Source: JAATFS01 sp037145635 (lineage in GTDB: Bacteria; Pseudomonadota; Gammaproteobacteria; Xanthomonadales; Xanthomonadaceae). Taken from it: a DNA stretch of 64,000 nt. The notes beneath the pieces are model-generated. The model was not told the DNA's origin. It saw nothing but the letters and a program-made list of their open reading frames with translations, and ran no database searches. The translations under genes and the position numbers were made by a program. Shown in pieces: positions 18,741 through 26,454 of the stretch. The stretch spans positions 27,592 to 91,591 of the forward strand of contig JBBCXB010000010.1 of NCBI GenBank assembly GCA_037145635.1, in the 5' to 3' direction. The number at the start of each line of letters is the position of its first letter. The first letter of the stretch is position 1.

Positions 18741-19001
18741 TCAGGCCAGCTGCGGCTGCAATGCCGGTGCGCTGGCGCGTGCCGCGGCGATCGCGCGCTC
18801 CTGCGCCTGGCGGCAGGCGCGGGTCAGGCTGGCGGTACGTTCGCGGATGAGCGTCTGCTCGCGCGGGGCGGCGTTGCCCAGCAGGCTGGCCACGTGGAAA
18901 CCGAGGATTTCCTCCGCGCGGTCGCCCTGGTCGCTGATGATGTGCGGCACCAGCCGCTCCAGTCGCTCCAGCTCCTGCTTAACTTCGTACGGGGTCTTCA
19001 T
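18741..19001 (-). CDS. small conserved hypothetical protein
   Basis: 86 aa from ATG 19001 with GGAG 7-8 bases ahead. Two helices are predicted: a Glu/Arg-rich one (EVKQELERLERLVPHIISDQ) and an Ala/Arg/Gln-rich one (ASLTRACRQAQERAIAAARA). No Cys pair, signal or membrane segment. Not recognised. It follows another small unknown gene by 35 bases on the same strand, so the two probably form an operon. Confidence 0.7.
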   Translation of the reverse strand: MKTPYEVKQELERLERLVPHIISDQGDRAEEILGFHVASLLGNAAPREQTLIRERTASLTRACRQAQERAIAAARASAPALQPQLA

Positions 19002-19036
19002 GACGATCTCCAATGGGGCAAGTTGCGGGTGTCGCT

Positions 19037-19330
19037 TCAGGACGCACGTGCGCTCAGGCGTTGCCAGCAATCGGCGGCCAGCTGCTCGTAGTTGGACTGC
19101 GTGCCCGACGAGATGAAGTGGTGCTCCAGCCGATGCCGGAACAGTCGCAGTCGCTCCTGCTCGCTCGAGCGAGGCGCCTGCAGGTAGATGTCGCAGGCCA
19201 TCTTCACCACCGGCGACAGCTCGCTGAACTTGCCGGTGCCCAGGTTGCCCTGCGCGTGGCGTGCCTGCCAATGTGCGATTTCGGCCTGTACGTCGATGAC
19301 GGAAGGGTCTCTACTCATGATCGTGGTCAT
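19037..19330 (-). CDS. small conserved hypothetical protein
   Basis: 97 aa if ATG 19330 (MTTIMSRDP) is used; ATG 19318 is an equally possible start, with no strong SD at either. The body reads VIDVQAEIAHWQARHAQGNL, then VVKMACDIYLQAPRSSEQER and LFRHRLEHHFISSGTQSNYE, a soluble, mostly helical protein with Trp/His residues. Not recognised. First gene of a two-gene operon with the 86-aa protein. The upstream DNA is relatively A+T-rich for this genome, consistent with a promoter. Confidence 0.65.
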   Translation of the reverse strand: MTTIMSRDPSVIDVQAEIAHWQARHAQGNLGTGKFSELSPVVKMACDIYLQAPRSSEQERLRLFRHRLEHHFISSGTQSNYEQLAADCWQRLSARAS

Positions 19331-19710
19331 CGTTTCCGCATTACCCAAAGTAAGGCCAGAGTACGTATCCGCGCGTCAAGGAATGATCAGATCACGGCAG
19401 CGTGCGGCGATCGCGCAGGGTTGGACCCTTAATGGGTCAGCTTCGTATCGGCAGCGAAGAAGCCAGGCTCGCGGCAATGCCGATGCAAGGCAACGGCCGC
19501 GCGCATCTCCTGAAAAATCTCGAGAAAAACGCTCTGTTGAATGGGCGAGCGCGGCGTCGCCACTTGCGGCCGTCAGTGGCGACGACCTGCAACCAGGTTA
19601 TACACCTGCAGACCATTTAAGGCCTTCACGCAAGATTCTGAACCGTTAGACACCCGGATAACGTGGCATGCGCGATGGTTCCAGCGTGTGTTGCGAAGGC
19701 GGGAGGCAGG
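19331..19710. other. divergent intergenic region, no gene seen
   Basis: 380 bases with lower GC than the surroundings between divergent small genes. Possible promoter material on both sides: minus-strand reads through TTACTTTGGGTAATGCGG before 19330, and the plus strand has AT-rich patches near 19590-19650. Frames here code for short, unconserved-looking peptides and were not called. Confidence 0.45.
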
Positions 19711-19875
19711 ATGCAGAGGAACGAAGGCGAACGGGGAAGGTTCGATCACGTCAGCGGCACGCCGGAAATGCGCGTGTGGTGGAGAGCGTTGCTGGAACTG
19801 CGCAGCGGACGGCTGGCCGTGAGCATCCTCGTGGTGCTGGCGATCGTGGTGGCGTTGTATCTCGTGTTGAAGTGA
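19711..19875 (+). CDS. small single-pass membrane protein
   Basis: 54 aa from ATG 19711, with a strong GGGAGG eight bases upstream (19700-19705) that selects this start over in-frame codons further up. A charged N-terminal half is followed by a single C-terminal helix (LAVSILVVLAIVVALYLVLK) ending at the stop, i.e. a tail-anchored topology. No family recognised. It stands 49 bases before the DUF3182 gene and is probably cotranscribed with it. Confidence 0.65.
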   Translation: MQRNEGERGRFDHVSGTPEMRVWWRALLELRSGRLAVSILVVLAIVVALYLVLK

Positions 19876-19924
19876 GTCCGGGGCCCGGCCCCGCGGTGCG
19901 TGTTCTTCCTCCGACGGAGCCGGT

Positions 19925-21028
19925 ATGACGCCTGAGTCCCCCTATCGCCAGGTGATGGGGCACGCCGTCCGCGTGCTTCCGGAACAGGGTCACGAGCGCG
20001 CGACCCATGCGTGGATCTGCGCCGAGATCGGACGGATCCTGCGCGTGCCATGCGTCGATTCCACCAGCGGCTCGCCGTCCGCGCCGGCCAGGACCTACCA
20101 CGTGCCCGACGACACTCTGACCCTGCAGCAGGCCGGGACGCTGGGCATCCACGACCTGGACAGCGTCCTCGGCGGCGTGGTGCCGCACGCATTCCTCGCC
20201 ACCAAGGTCATCAGCCACCCGCTGGTGGATACGGCGGCGACCGCCATCGAAGGCTGGAACCCGGCACTCGCGCGCGCCCTGGTGCCGGCGACGTTGCCCG
20301 GGCATACCGCCTTCTCGCGCGCCGACGCGTACCGCGCGTACGCGCTCCTGCGTGCCGAGGGTGGCCTGCGGCTCAAGCTGCCCACCGGCATCGGCGGCCG
20401 CGGGCAGTGGCGGGTCGACGACGAGACGGAACTGAAGAAGCTGCTGGAGGCATTGCCGCCGGACTATCTGCCCACCCACGGCGTGGTGCTCGAGCGCAAC
20501 CTGCGCGAGGTGGTCACCCACAGCGTGGGCGAGCTGCTGTGTGCCGGCATCCGGATCGCCTACTACGGCACCCAGCGCAGCGTGCGCGACCTCGACGGCA
20601 ACGAGGTCTATGGCGGATCGGACCTGCACGTCCGCCGCGGCACGCTCGAAGCGCTCGCTGCCCGCGACTGGCCGGCCACGCAGAAGCGGGCCATCTCCCA
20701 GGCCTGCATATACGACCGATTCATCGCCGGCGCCTATCCTGATCTGCATGTCTCGCGCCGGAACTACGACGTGGTGACCGGGACCGACGAGCATGGCCGG
20801 CCGATGTGCGGCGTGCTCGAGCAGTCCTGGCGGGTGGGCGGCGCCACGCCGGCCGAGCTCGCCGCGGTGGCGGCCTTCCAGCGCGATTCTGCGTTGCACG
20901 AGGTCCGCGCCGCCACCCACGAGTCGTACCTGGACGATGCCCCGGCCGGCGCGGAGATCTACTACCGCGCCGCGGTGACCGGCCACGGCCCGCGCCTCAA
21001 GTACCGGACGACCTCGCCCGTTCCCTGA
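19925..21028 (+). CDS. DUF3182-like, ATP-grasp-type protein
   Basis: 367 aa. Appears to be the DUF3182 family, with an ATP-grasp-like core: glycine-rich loop LRLKLPTGIGGRGQWRV (about 150-166), GVVLERNLREVVTHSVGEL, and SRRNYDVVTGTDEHGR followed by LEQSWRVGGATPAELAA. Such a fold would join a carboxylate to an amine or thiol using ATP, or phosphorylate a carboxylate; no substrate is known for the family. The N-terminal 100 residues contain an ATHAWICAEIGRI helix. Followed after 11 bases by an alpha/beta hydrolase, suggesting that one makes and the other breaks or processes the same bond. Cytoplasmic: no signal peptide. Confidence 0.78.
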   Translation: MTPESPYRQVMGHAVRVLPEQGHERATHAWICAEIGRILRVPCVDSTSGSPSAPARTYHVPDDTLTLQQAGTLGIHDLDSVLGGVVPHAFLATKVISHPLVDTAATAIEGWNPALARALVPATLPGHTAFSRADAYRAYALLRAEGGLRLKLPTGIGGRGQWRVDDETELKKLLEALPPDYLPTHGVVLERNLREVVTHSVGELLCAGIRIAYYGTQRSVRDLDGNEVYGGSDLHVRRGTLEALAARDWPATQKRAISQACIYDRFIAGAYPDLHVSRRNYDVVTGTDEHGRPMCGVLEQSWRVGGATPAELAAVAAFQRDSALHEVRAATHESYLDDAPAGAEIYYRAAVTGHGPRLKYRTTSPVP

Positions 21029-21039
21029 TCCCGATTGCC

Positions 21040-21909
21040 ATGGAAGCGAAACTCTCCACCATCCAGATCCCGGTCGACCAAGACGCCCTGAGCGGCACGC
21101 TGCTGACGCCCACCGGCATGCCCGGCGTGCTGTTCGTGCATGGCTGGGGCGGCAACCAGCACCACAACCTGGTGCGTGCCCGCGAAGCGGTGGGCCTGGG
21201 TTGCATTTGCATGACCTTCGACCTGCGCGGCCACGAGGGCTACGCGTCGATGCGGCAGACGGTGACGCGCGCGCAGAACCTGGACGACCTAAAGGCCGCG
21301 TACGACCTGCTGGCGGCATTGCCGTTCGTCGACGCGCAATCGATCGCGGTGGTGGGCCTGAGCTACGGCGGCTACCTTTCGGCGCTGCTCACACGCGAGC
21401 GCCCGGTCGAATGGCTGGCGTTGCGCTCGCCGGCGCTCTACAAGGATGCGGACTGGGACGCGCCGAAGGTCTCGCTCAATGCCGATCCCGACCTGATGGC
21501 CTATCGCCGTCGTGAAGTCGGCGCCGACCAGAACGTGGCGCTGGCCGCCTGCCGCGCCTTCAAGGGCGACGTGCTGCTGGTGGAGGCCGAGCGGGACGTG
21601 ATCGTGCCGCATCCGGTCATGCGCAACTACGCGGCGGCCTTCACCGAGGCGCGCTCGGTGACCTCGCGCGTGATCCAGGGCGCCGACCACGCGCTCAGTG
21701 TCAAGGAGCACCAGCAGGAATACACCCGCTACCTCATCGACTGGATCACCGAGATGGTGGTCGGTCGGCGCGTGGCCCTGGCCAAGGAAGTGGTGGCTGC
21801 GCGCAAGCAGATGCTGAAGGACCGCGAAGGCGCGGAGGGCGCGCCGCCCGGTCGCGGCACGCCGGCGTTCCATGCCGACATCCGCGCGGTGGAGAAGAGC
21901 GCGCGTTGA
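21040..21909 (+). CDS. alpha/beta hydrolase, partner of the DUF3182 protein
   Basis: 289 aa from ATG 21040. Oxyanion element FVHGWGGNQHHN, nucleophile elbow GLSYGGY (Ser), Asp in VEAERDVIVPH and catalytic His in QGADHALSVKEH. The order and the GxSxGG elbow resemble peptidase- or esterase-like serine hydrolases with a small lid. The start is 11 bases behind the DUF3182 stop and has no clear SD, so translation is probably coupled. The final 30 residues are a charged, Gly/Pro tail outside the fold. Confidence 0.88.
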   Translation: MEAKLSTIQIPVDQDALSGTLLTPTGMPGVLFVHGWGGNQHHNLVRAREAVGLGCICMTFDLRGHEGYASMRQTVTRAQNLDDLKAAYDLLAALPFVDAQSIAVVGLSYGGYLSALLTRERPVEWLALRSPALYKDADWDAPKVSLNADPDLMAYRRREVGADQNVALAACRAFKGDVLLVEAERDVIVPHPVMRNYAAAFTEARSVTSRVIQGADHALSVKEHQQEYTRYLIDWITEMVVGRRVALAKEVVAARKQMLKDREGAEGAPPGRGTPAFHADIRAVEKSAR

Positions 21910-22016
21910 GCCCCGGGGGGGGCGCGCTGGCCGCCCCGGTGCCCGCGGTCGGGGCTGCACGCCAGGATCACGCAGCGCGCTCGACACTGCCGGCCACTCC
22001 AATGCAAGGGCTTCCG

Positions 22017-22319
22017 ATGGACACCCATACCGTCTCCAACGCCGTCTACGGCGCCGGCAGCCTCCTCTGGCTGTGCGTCTTCGTGTTCGGCGTGATCCTG
22101 TCGATCCTGTGGATCCTGGTCCCGTTCGCGATCTTCGGCATCAAGGGCCTGCTGCGCCGTATCGCGCACAGCCTGGAAACCCTGGAACGCCAGAACAACG
22201 ACCTGCTGGTGGCCTACCGCGAGACGCCGCGCGTGGCCGAACCCGTGGTCTATCGCGACCCGCGCAGCGATGCGCCGGTGGTGGTGCGTGACGACCGGAC
22301 CTATCCGCCGACGGTCTGA
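22017..22319 (+). CDS. small membrane protein with coiled tail
   Basis: 100 aa from ATG 22017, with AAGGG six bases upstream. One long or two adjacent membrane helices (AGSLLWLCVFVFGVILSI, LWILVPFAIFGIKGLL) are followed by a basic, then Glu/Leu helical segment (LLRRIAHSLETLERQNNDLL) and a Pro/Arg/Asp-rich cytoplasmic tail. Unrecognised. It ends a run of four same-strand genes that starts at 19711 and is followed by a terminator. Confidence 0.7.
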   Translation: MDTHTVSNAVYGAGSLLWLCVFVFGVILSILWILVPFAIFGIKGLLRRIAHSLETLERQNNDLLVAYRETPRVAEPVVYRDPRSDAPVVVRDDRTYPPTV

Positions 22320-22402
22320 AGCAGGACCGGGCCGCGCGCCGGCGGTTGCCCGGCGGCGCGTGCCGGTGTCGCGGCCGCGAAGGCGCAGCGGATACGAAAC
22401 GA

Positions 22403-22430
22403 CGAAGGCGAGCCGATCGGCTCGCCTTCG
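22403..22430. terminator. perfect 28-base palindrome, probable bidirectional terminator
   Basis: CGAAGGCGAGCC GATC GGCTCGCCTTCG is a perfect inverted repeat lying between convergent genes (plus-strand gene ends 22319, minus-strand gene ends 22483). TTCGT follows on the plus strand and TTCGTCG on the minus strand, so it can stop transcription from both sides. Confidence 0.75.
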
Positions 22431-22482
22431 TGCTGTCCGGCCGCCGCTCTCGTAGAGGGCGGCCGTCGGTGACGCTGCGCAA

Positions 22483-23301
22483 TCAGACGCGCGGATCGAT
22501 CGGCTGGCCGCGGTCGGCCGGTGCGTCGTGGCGGCTGTCGTGGAAGGACTCGCGCACAGCGTGCTTGGCCTTCTCCCAGCTCAGGCGCGAATCCGCCTTG
22601 AAGCGGTCCCAGCCGTTCTCGAGGTCGCGTTCCAGGCTGTCGTCCCAGGTGCGCCCGGCATAACGGCTGCGGGCCTGGGTCCCGTAGCGGTAGGCCGGGC
22701 GGTAGTCGTCGTAGGCCAGGCCCGGATCGCGGTAGTCGACCTGGTCGAAGCGGCCGGCGTAGTAGTCGTCGTTCTCGCGGTAGACCCGGTGGCTGCGGTC
22801 GGCACGTTCCCACGAATCGCGCGCTGCCAGGCGCGCGTCTTCCCACTCCAGCCGCGACTCGCCGCGGTTGCGCGGCCACTCGCCGGCCAGGGTGGCCTCG
22901 GTCTGCTCCCAGGTGCTGGTCGGGTCGGCTTCGCGTGCCTGCAGGCCCAGCCCGTACACGGTGGCATAGTCGCGGTCGTAGTCGGCGCCTTCCTTGTAGT
23001 AGGGGCGATTGCGGAACTCCTCGCGCCAGTAGGCGTGCTCCTCGGTCGGGTCGAGGTGTTCGGCCACGCCCTTGCCCGCCACCGCGCCCACCAGCACGCC
23101 GGCGGCCGCGCCGATCAGGGTGCCGAGCGGACCGAACACGGTGCCGGCCAGCGCGCCGGCGGCGATGCCGCCCGCGGTGCCGCCGACGCCGACGCCGACC
23201 GGGTGCGCGCCCGGGGTGCCGGAGATCGGGTCGCGGTTGAGGTCGCGGGCCTCTTCCTTGCGTTCCTGCTTTTCTGCGTCTGTCATCGGGTCGTGTGTCA
23301 T
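22483..23301 (-). CDS. conserved hypothetical protein with glycine-zipper membrane segment
   Basis: 272 aa from ATG 23301, SD GGAGG seven bases ahead. Residues about 30-85 are a Gly/Ala-rich glycine-zipper-like segment (GGTAGGIAAGALAGTVFGPL, LIGAAAGVLVGAVAG), after which the protein is hydrophilic with many Tyr, Trp, Asp and Arg (TEEHAYWREEFRNRPYYKEG, YRENDDYYAGRFDQVDYRD). The repeated W-E-x-A/D-R pattern (SRLEWEDARLAARDSWERAD, SRLSWEKAKHAVRESFHDSR) suggests two or three copies of a short helical unit. Family likeness is to stress-type Gly-zipper proteins; function unknown. Confidence 0.75.
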   Translation of the reverse strand: MTHDPMTDAEKQERKEEARDLNRDPISGTPGAHPVGVGVGGTAGGIAAGALAGTVFGPLGTLIGAAAGVLVGAVAGKGVAEHLDPTEEHAYWREEFRNRPYYKEGADYDRDYATVYGLGLQAREADPTSTWEQTEATLAGEWPRNRGESRLEWEDARLAARDSWERADRSHRVYRENDDYYAGRFDQVDYRDPGLAYDDYRPAYRYGTQARSRYAGRTWDDSLERDLENGWDRFKADSRLSWEKAKHAVRESFHDSRHDAPADRGQPIDPRV

Positions 23302-23500
23302 CGCGGAGCCTCCACTGGGAAAGGGTGGACATGGCGCCGGACCGATCCGCCACGCCCTGCCTGCGATCGACAGTGGACGCCGGACAGTGAAGCAGCCGTG
23401 CGGGGACGTGAGGCCGGACGCGACAACGCTGAACGACCGTGGCCGATGAATGGGCCGCCGCCATCGCGGCACGAGGGCCGCGTGCGGCGCTCGGCCCGCC

Positions 23501-24151
23501 TCAGGCGGCGGGCGTTCCCAGGACGCGGGCGCCGGTGATGATCATGCGCAGCATCTGCGAGATCTGCTCGACCAGTTCCGGGTCGCGTTCGGGCGGCAGG
23601 TCCATCGCGGTGGCGCCCATCGCGAACACCAGCCGGGTGATCGCCTTGGACACCAGCGCCGGCTCGTGCAGCGTGGCACGGTCGGCGGCAGCCAGCCGGA
23701 TCAGGTCGACCCGCAGCTCGTCCTCGAAATAGGTGAGCTCACGCTCGACCGCCTGCTTGAACGCGTCCGAGCCCACCGCGCCTTCGCGCAGCAGCACGTG
23801 CAGCAGCTTGTCATCGGCGCGCAACTGTTCCATGAAAGTCTCCATGGAGACCCGGATCACGCTGCGGTCGGTGGAAGTGGCGCGCTGCCGGGCCTGGCCG
23901 ATGATGGTGCGCAGCGAACGCCCGGCCAGGTCGATCAGCGCGATCGCCAGCTCGTCCATGTCGCGGAACTGCCGGTAGAAGCTGTTGGGCGCGATGCCGG
24001 CCGCGCGGGCGACCTCGCGCAGGCTGAGGGTGGACAGGCTGCGGTGCGGGCCGATCAGCGCCAGCGCGGCCGCCAGCAGGTCCTCGCGCGCGATGGCCGC
24101 TTTGCGGGCCGGGGCGGCGTCGTCGGTGGAAGACAGAACGATCGAGGTCAT
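23501..24151 (-). CDS. TetR-family acyl-sensing repressor (DesT/FabR type)
   Basis: 216 aa. N-terminal HTH: LLAAALALIGPHRSLSTLSL, REVARAAGIAPNSFYRQF. The NSFYRQF recognition helix and the ligand-domain segment SMETFMEQLRADDKLL match FabR/DesT, which sense the saturated/unsaturated acyl-CoA ratio and repress unsaturated-lipid genes. It is divergent from a reductase-desaturase pair arranged as desT-desC-desB in Pseudomonas, supporting that role over generic TetR. An inverted repeat in the shared 91-base promoter region is the likely operator, so it probably controls itself as well. Confidence 0.86.
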   Translation of the reverse strand: MTSIVLSSTDDAAPARKAAIAREDLLAAALALIGPHRSLSTLSLREVARAAGIAPNSFYRQFRDMDELAIALIDLAGRSLRTIIGQARQRATSTDRSVIRVSMETFMEQLRADDKLLHVLLREGAVGSDAFKQAVERELTYFEDELRVDLIRLAAADRATLHEPALVSKAITRLVFAMGATAMDLPPERDPELVEQISQMLRMIITGARVLGTPAA

Positions 24152-24195
24152 GGGGGCGGGCCGGGGCGAGGCCTGAATGATAGCCCCTCCTGCAC

Positions 24196-24235
24196 TGCAC
24201 AACTGTATACACATCTGTGCATGCGTGCGTATAGT
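24196..24235. promoter_or_regulatory. probable DesT-type operator and leaderless promoter
   Basis: Between the divergent regulator and reductase genes: TGCACA at 24196-24201 pairs with TGTGCA at 24216-24221, and the centre contains TGTATACA (24204-24211). A -10-like TATAGT at 24230-24235 ends only 7-8 bases before the reductase ATG (24243), and no SD precedes that ATG, so the mRNA is probably leaderless. Assignment as the operator of the neighbouring repressor is inference. Confidence 0.55.
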
Positions 24236-24242
24236 GCCCTCC

Positions 24243-25310
24243 ATGAACGCGGTTCCCGCTCCCAAGCTCCCCCTGTCCGCGCGCCTGACCCGGCGCGTGG
24301 TGTCCCCGGCGCTGTTCGATTTCTGGGCGACCCGGCTCAATCCGCTGTGGACCCTGGAGCAGCCGCTGGCGCGGCTGGTCGAGCGCCAGCCGGCCAGCCG
24401 CGACGCCGTCACCCTGATCCTGCAGCCCAACCGGCACTGGCGCGGCATGCAGGCCGGCCAGCACGTCAACCTGGGCGTGGAGATCGAGGGCCGACGCCTG
24501 GTCCGCAGCTACAGCCCCACGCGGCTGGCCGATGGCCGCCTGGCCGTGACGGTCAAGGCGATCGAGGGCGGCGCGGTCAGCCGCCACCTGGCGCAGGTCC
24601 GTCCCGGCGAGGTGTTCGCGCTGGACCAGGCCTTCGGCGGGATGGTGCTGCCGGCCGTGCCGGGCGATCTGCTGCTGCTGGCCGCCGGCAGCGGCATCAC
24701 CCCGATGCGGGCGCTGCTGCAGGCGCTGGCCGCGCAGCACATGCCGGCGGCGGTGGACCTGCTGTACTGGGCACGGCGCCGCGACGAGCTGTGCTTTGTC
24801 GAGGAACTGCAGGCCCTGGCCGCGGCACATCCGCGGTTGCGCGTGCGCTTCCTGCTCACCCGCGAAGGCGCGACGCCGGACGCGCGCATCGACGCGCTCG
24901 CGCTGGACGGCATCGACGGGCTGGCGCAGCGGCAGGTGCTGGCCTGCGGCCCCGGCGGATTCGTGCAGGGTGCACGTGCGCGCCTGCACGGCCGGGTCGC
25001 CGGCTTCCAGGCCGAGGCCTTCAGCGTGCCCGCGCTCGCCGACGGCGAGGAGGGGCAGGTGCAGGTGCAGCTCGCACGCAGCGGCCGCACCCTGCTGCTG
25101 CCGCGCGGCCAGTCGCTGCTCGAGGGCCTGGAGGCGCAGGGGCTGCGGCCCAAGCACGGCTGCCGCATGGGCATCTGCAACAGCTGCGCCTGCGGCCGCC
25201 AGTCCGGCACCACCCGCCACGTGCTCACCGGTGAGCACAGCAGCGAACCTTCGTCGCAGGTGCGGCTGTGCATCAGCGCACCGAGCACCGACCTGATCCT
25301 GGACCTGTAG
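24243..25310 (+). CDS. ferredoxin-type reductase for acyl desaturase (DesC-like)
   Basis: 355 aa. FAD domain (LVRSYSPTRLADGRL), NAD(P)H domain (LLLLAAGSGITPMRAL and ACGPGGFVQGARARL), and a C-terminal plant-type [2Fe-2S] domain with KHGCRMGICNSCACG and VRLCISAP supplying four Cys. This is the order of the oxidoreductase that feeds electrons from NADPH to DesB-type membrane desaturases. The desaturase gene starts 10 bases after its stop. Start ATG 24243 is immediate to a -10-like hexamer; there is no SD. Confidence 0.9.
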   Translation: MNAVPAPKLPLSARLTRRVVSPALFDFWATRLNPLWTLEQPLARLVERQPASRDAVTLILQPNRHWRGMQAGQHVNLGVEIEGRRLVRSYSPTRLADGRLAVTVKAIEGGAVSRHLAQVRPGEVFALDQAFGGMVLPAVPGDLLLLAAGSGITPMRALLQALAAQHMPAAVDLLYWARRRDELCFVEELQALAAAHPRLRVRFLLTREGATPDARIDALALDGIDGLAQRQVLACGPGGFVQGARARLHGRVAGFQAEAFSVPALADGEEGQVQVQLARSGRTLLLPRGQSLLEGLEAQGLRPKHGCRMGICNSCACGRQSGTTRHVLTGEHSSEPSSQVRLCISAPSTDLILDL

Positions 25311-25320
25311 GGGAATCCGC

Positions 25321-26442
25321 ATGAGCCGAGTCCACAACCGCGCCCTCTCGCCCGTCGAGCTGCAGTCCTTCGGCGACGAACTCGACGCGCTGCGCGCCCG
25401 CGTGCTGGCCACCGTCGGCGCCGGCGACGCGCGCTACATCCGCCGCATCGTGGCCGCCGTGCGCTGGAGCGGCTTCGCCGGCCGCGCGCTGCTGTTCCTG
25501 GGCGCCTTCGTGCACAGCGTGCTGATCCCGGCGTGGATCGCCGGCGTGGCGCTGCTGGCGCTGTCCAAGATCCTGGAGAACATGGAGCTGGGGCACAACG
25601 TCATGCACGGCCAGTACGACTGGATGGGCGACCCCAAGCTCAACGGCAACACCTACGAGTGGGACATCGTCGCCACCGGCGACAACTGGCGCAAGACGCA
25701 CAACTTCAAGCACCACACCTACACCAACGTGCGCGGCATGGACGACGACATCGGCTACGGCCTGCTGCGGATCTTCCCCGAACAGCGCTGGCGCCCGTTC
25801 TACCTGCTGCAGCCGTTCATCGCGGTGGTGTTCGCGCTGCTGTTCCAGTGGGGCGTGGCGATCCAGGACCTGCGCCTGGGCCGCTGGTTCGCGGGCAAGA
25901 TGAAGGGGTCGGAGCTGCGCGATTCGTTCGTGCCGGTGGGCCGCAAGATGGGGCGCCAGCTGCTGAAGGACTACCTGGTGTTCCCGCTGCTGGCCGGCCC
26001 GTTCTTCCTGCCGGTGCTGCTGGGCAACCTGACCGCCAACGTGCTGCGCAGCATCTGGACGTTCGTGATCATCTTCTGCGGCCACTTCACCGCCGATGCG
26101 GAGGTGTTCCCCAAGGAATCGATCCGCAACGAATCGCGGGGGCACTGGTACCTGCGCCAGCTGCGCGGCTCGTCCAACCTCACCGGCGGCAAGCTGATGA
26201 ACGTGCTGTCGGGCAACCTGAGCCACCAGATCGAGCACCATTTCTATCCCGACCTGCCGGCCAACCGCTATGCGCAGATCGCGGTGGAGGTGAAGCAGAT
26301 CTGCGCGCGCTACGGCCAGCACTACAACACCGGCTCGCTGCCGCGCCAGTTCGGCCAGGTGATGTGGCGCATCGTCCGGCATGCCTTCCCGAGCCGGCCG
26401 GCCTCGGCGCGGGTGCCGCGCAAGGCGCTGCAGGGCGCCTGA
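25321..26442 (+). CDS. membrane acyl-CoA/fatty-acid desaturase (DesB-like)
   Basis: 373 aa di-iron membrane enzyme. His boxes: GHNVMH near residue 95, HNFKHHTYT near 128, and SHQIEHHFYPDLP near 300, i.e. the eight-His pattern of the fatty-acid desaturase family. Hydrophobic segments lie between them (LLFLGAFVHSVLIPAWIAG, LQPFIAVVFALLFQW, LVFPLLAGPFFLPVLLG). It should introduce a double bond into acyl chains, aerobically adjusting membrane fluidity, with electrons from the preceding reductase and under the control of the divergent TetR gene. Confidence 0.92.
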   Translation: MSRVHNRALSPVELQSFGDELDALRARVLATVGAGDARYIRRIVAAVRWSGFAGRALLFLGAFVHSVLIPAWIAGVALLALSKILENMELGHNVMHGQYDWMGDPKLNGNTYEWDIVATGDNWRKTHNFKHHTYTNVRGMDDDIGYGLLRIFPEQRWRPFYLLQPFIAVVFALLFQWGVAIQDLRLGRWFAGKMKGSELRDSFVPVGRKMGRQLLKDYLVFPLLAGPFFLPVLLGNLTANVLRSIWTFVIIFCGHFTADAEVFPKESIRNESRGHWYLRQLRGSSNLTGGKLMNVLSGNLSHQIEHHFYPDLPANRYAQIAVEVKQICARYGQHYNTGSLPRQFGQVMWRIVRHAFPSRPASARVPRKALQGA

Positions 26443-26454
26443 CGCTCGCCGGCG

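Noticed and set aside
23811..25412. 533-codon minus-strand frame opposite the DesC-like gene
   Set aside because: Antisense to a clear reductase; low-complexity residues.
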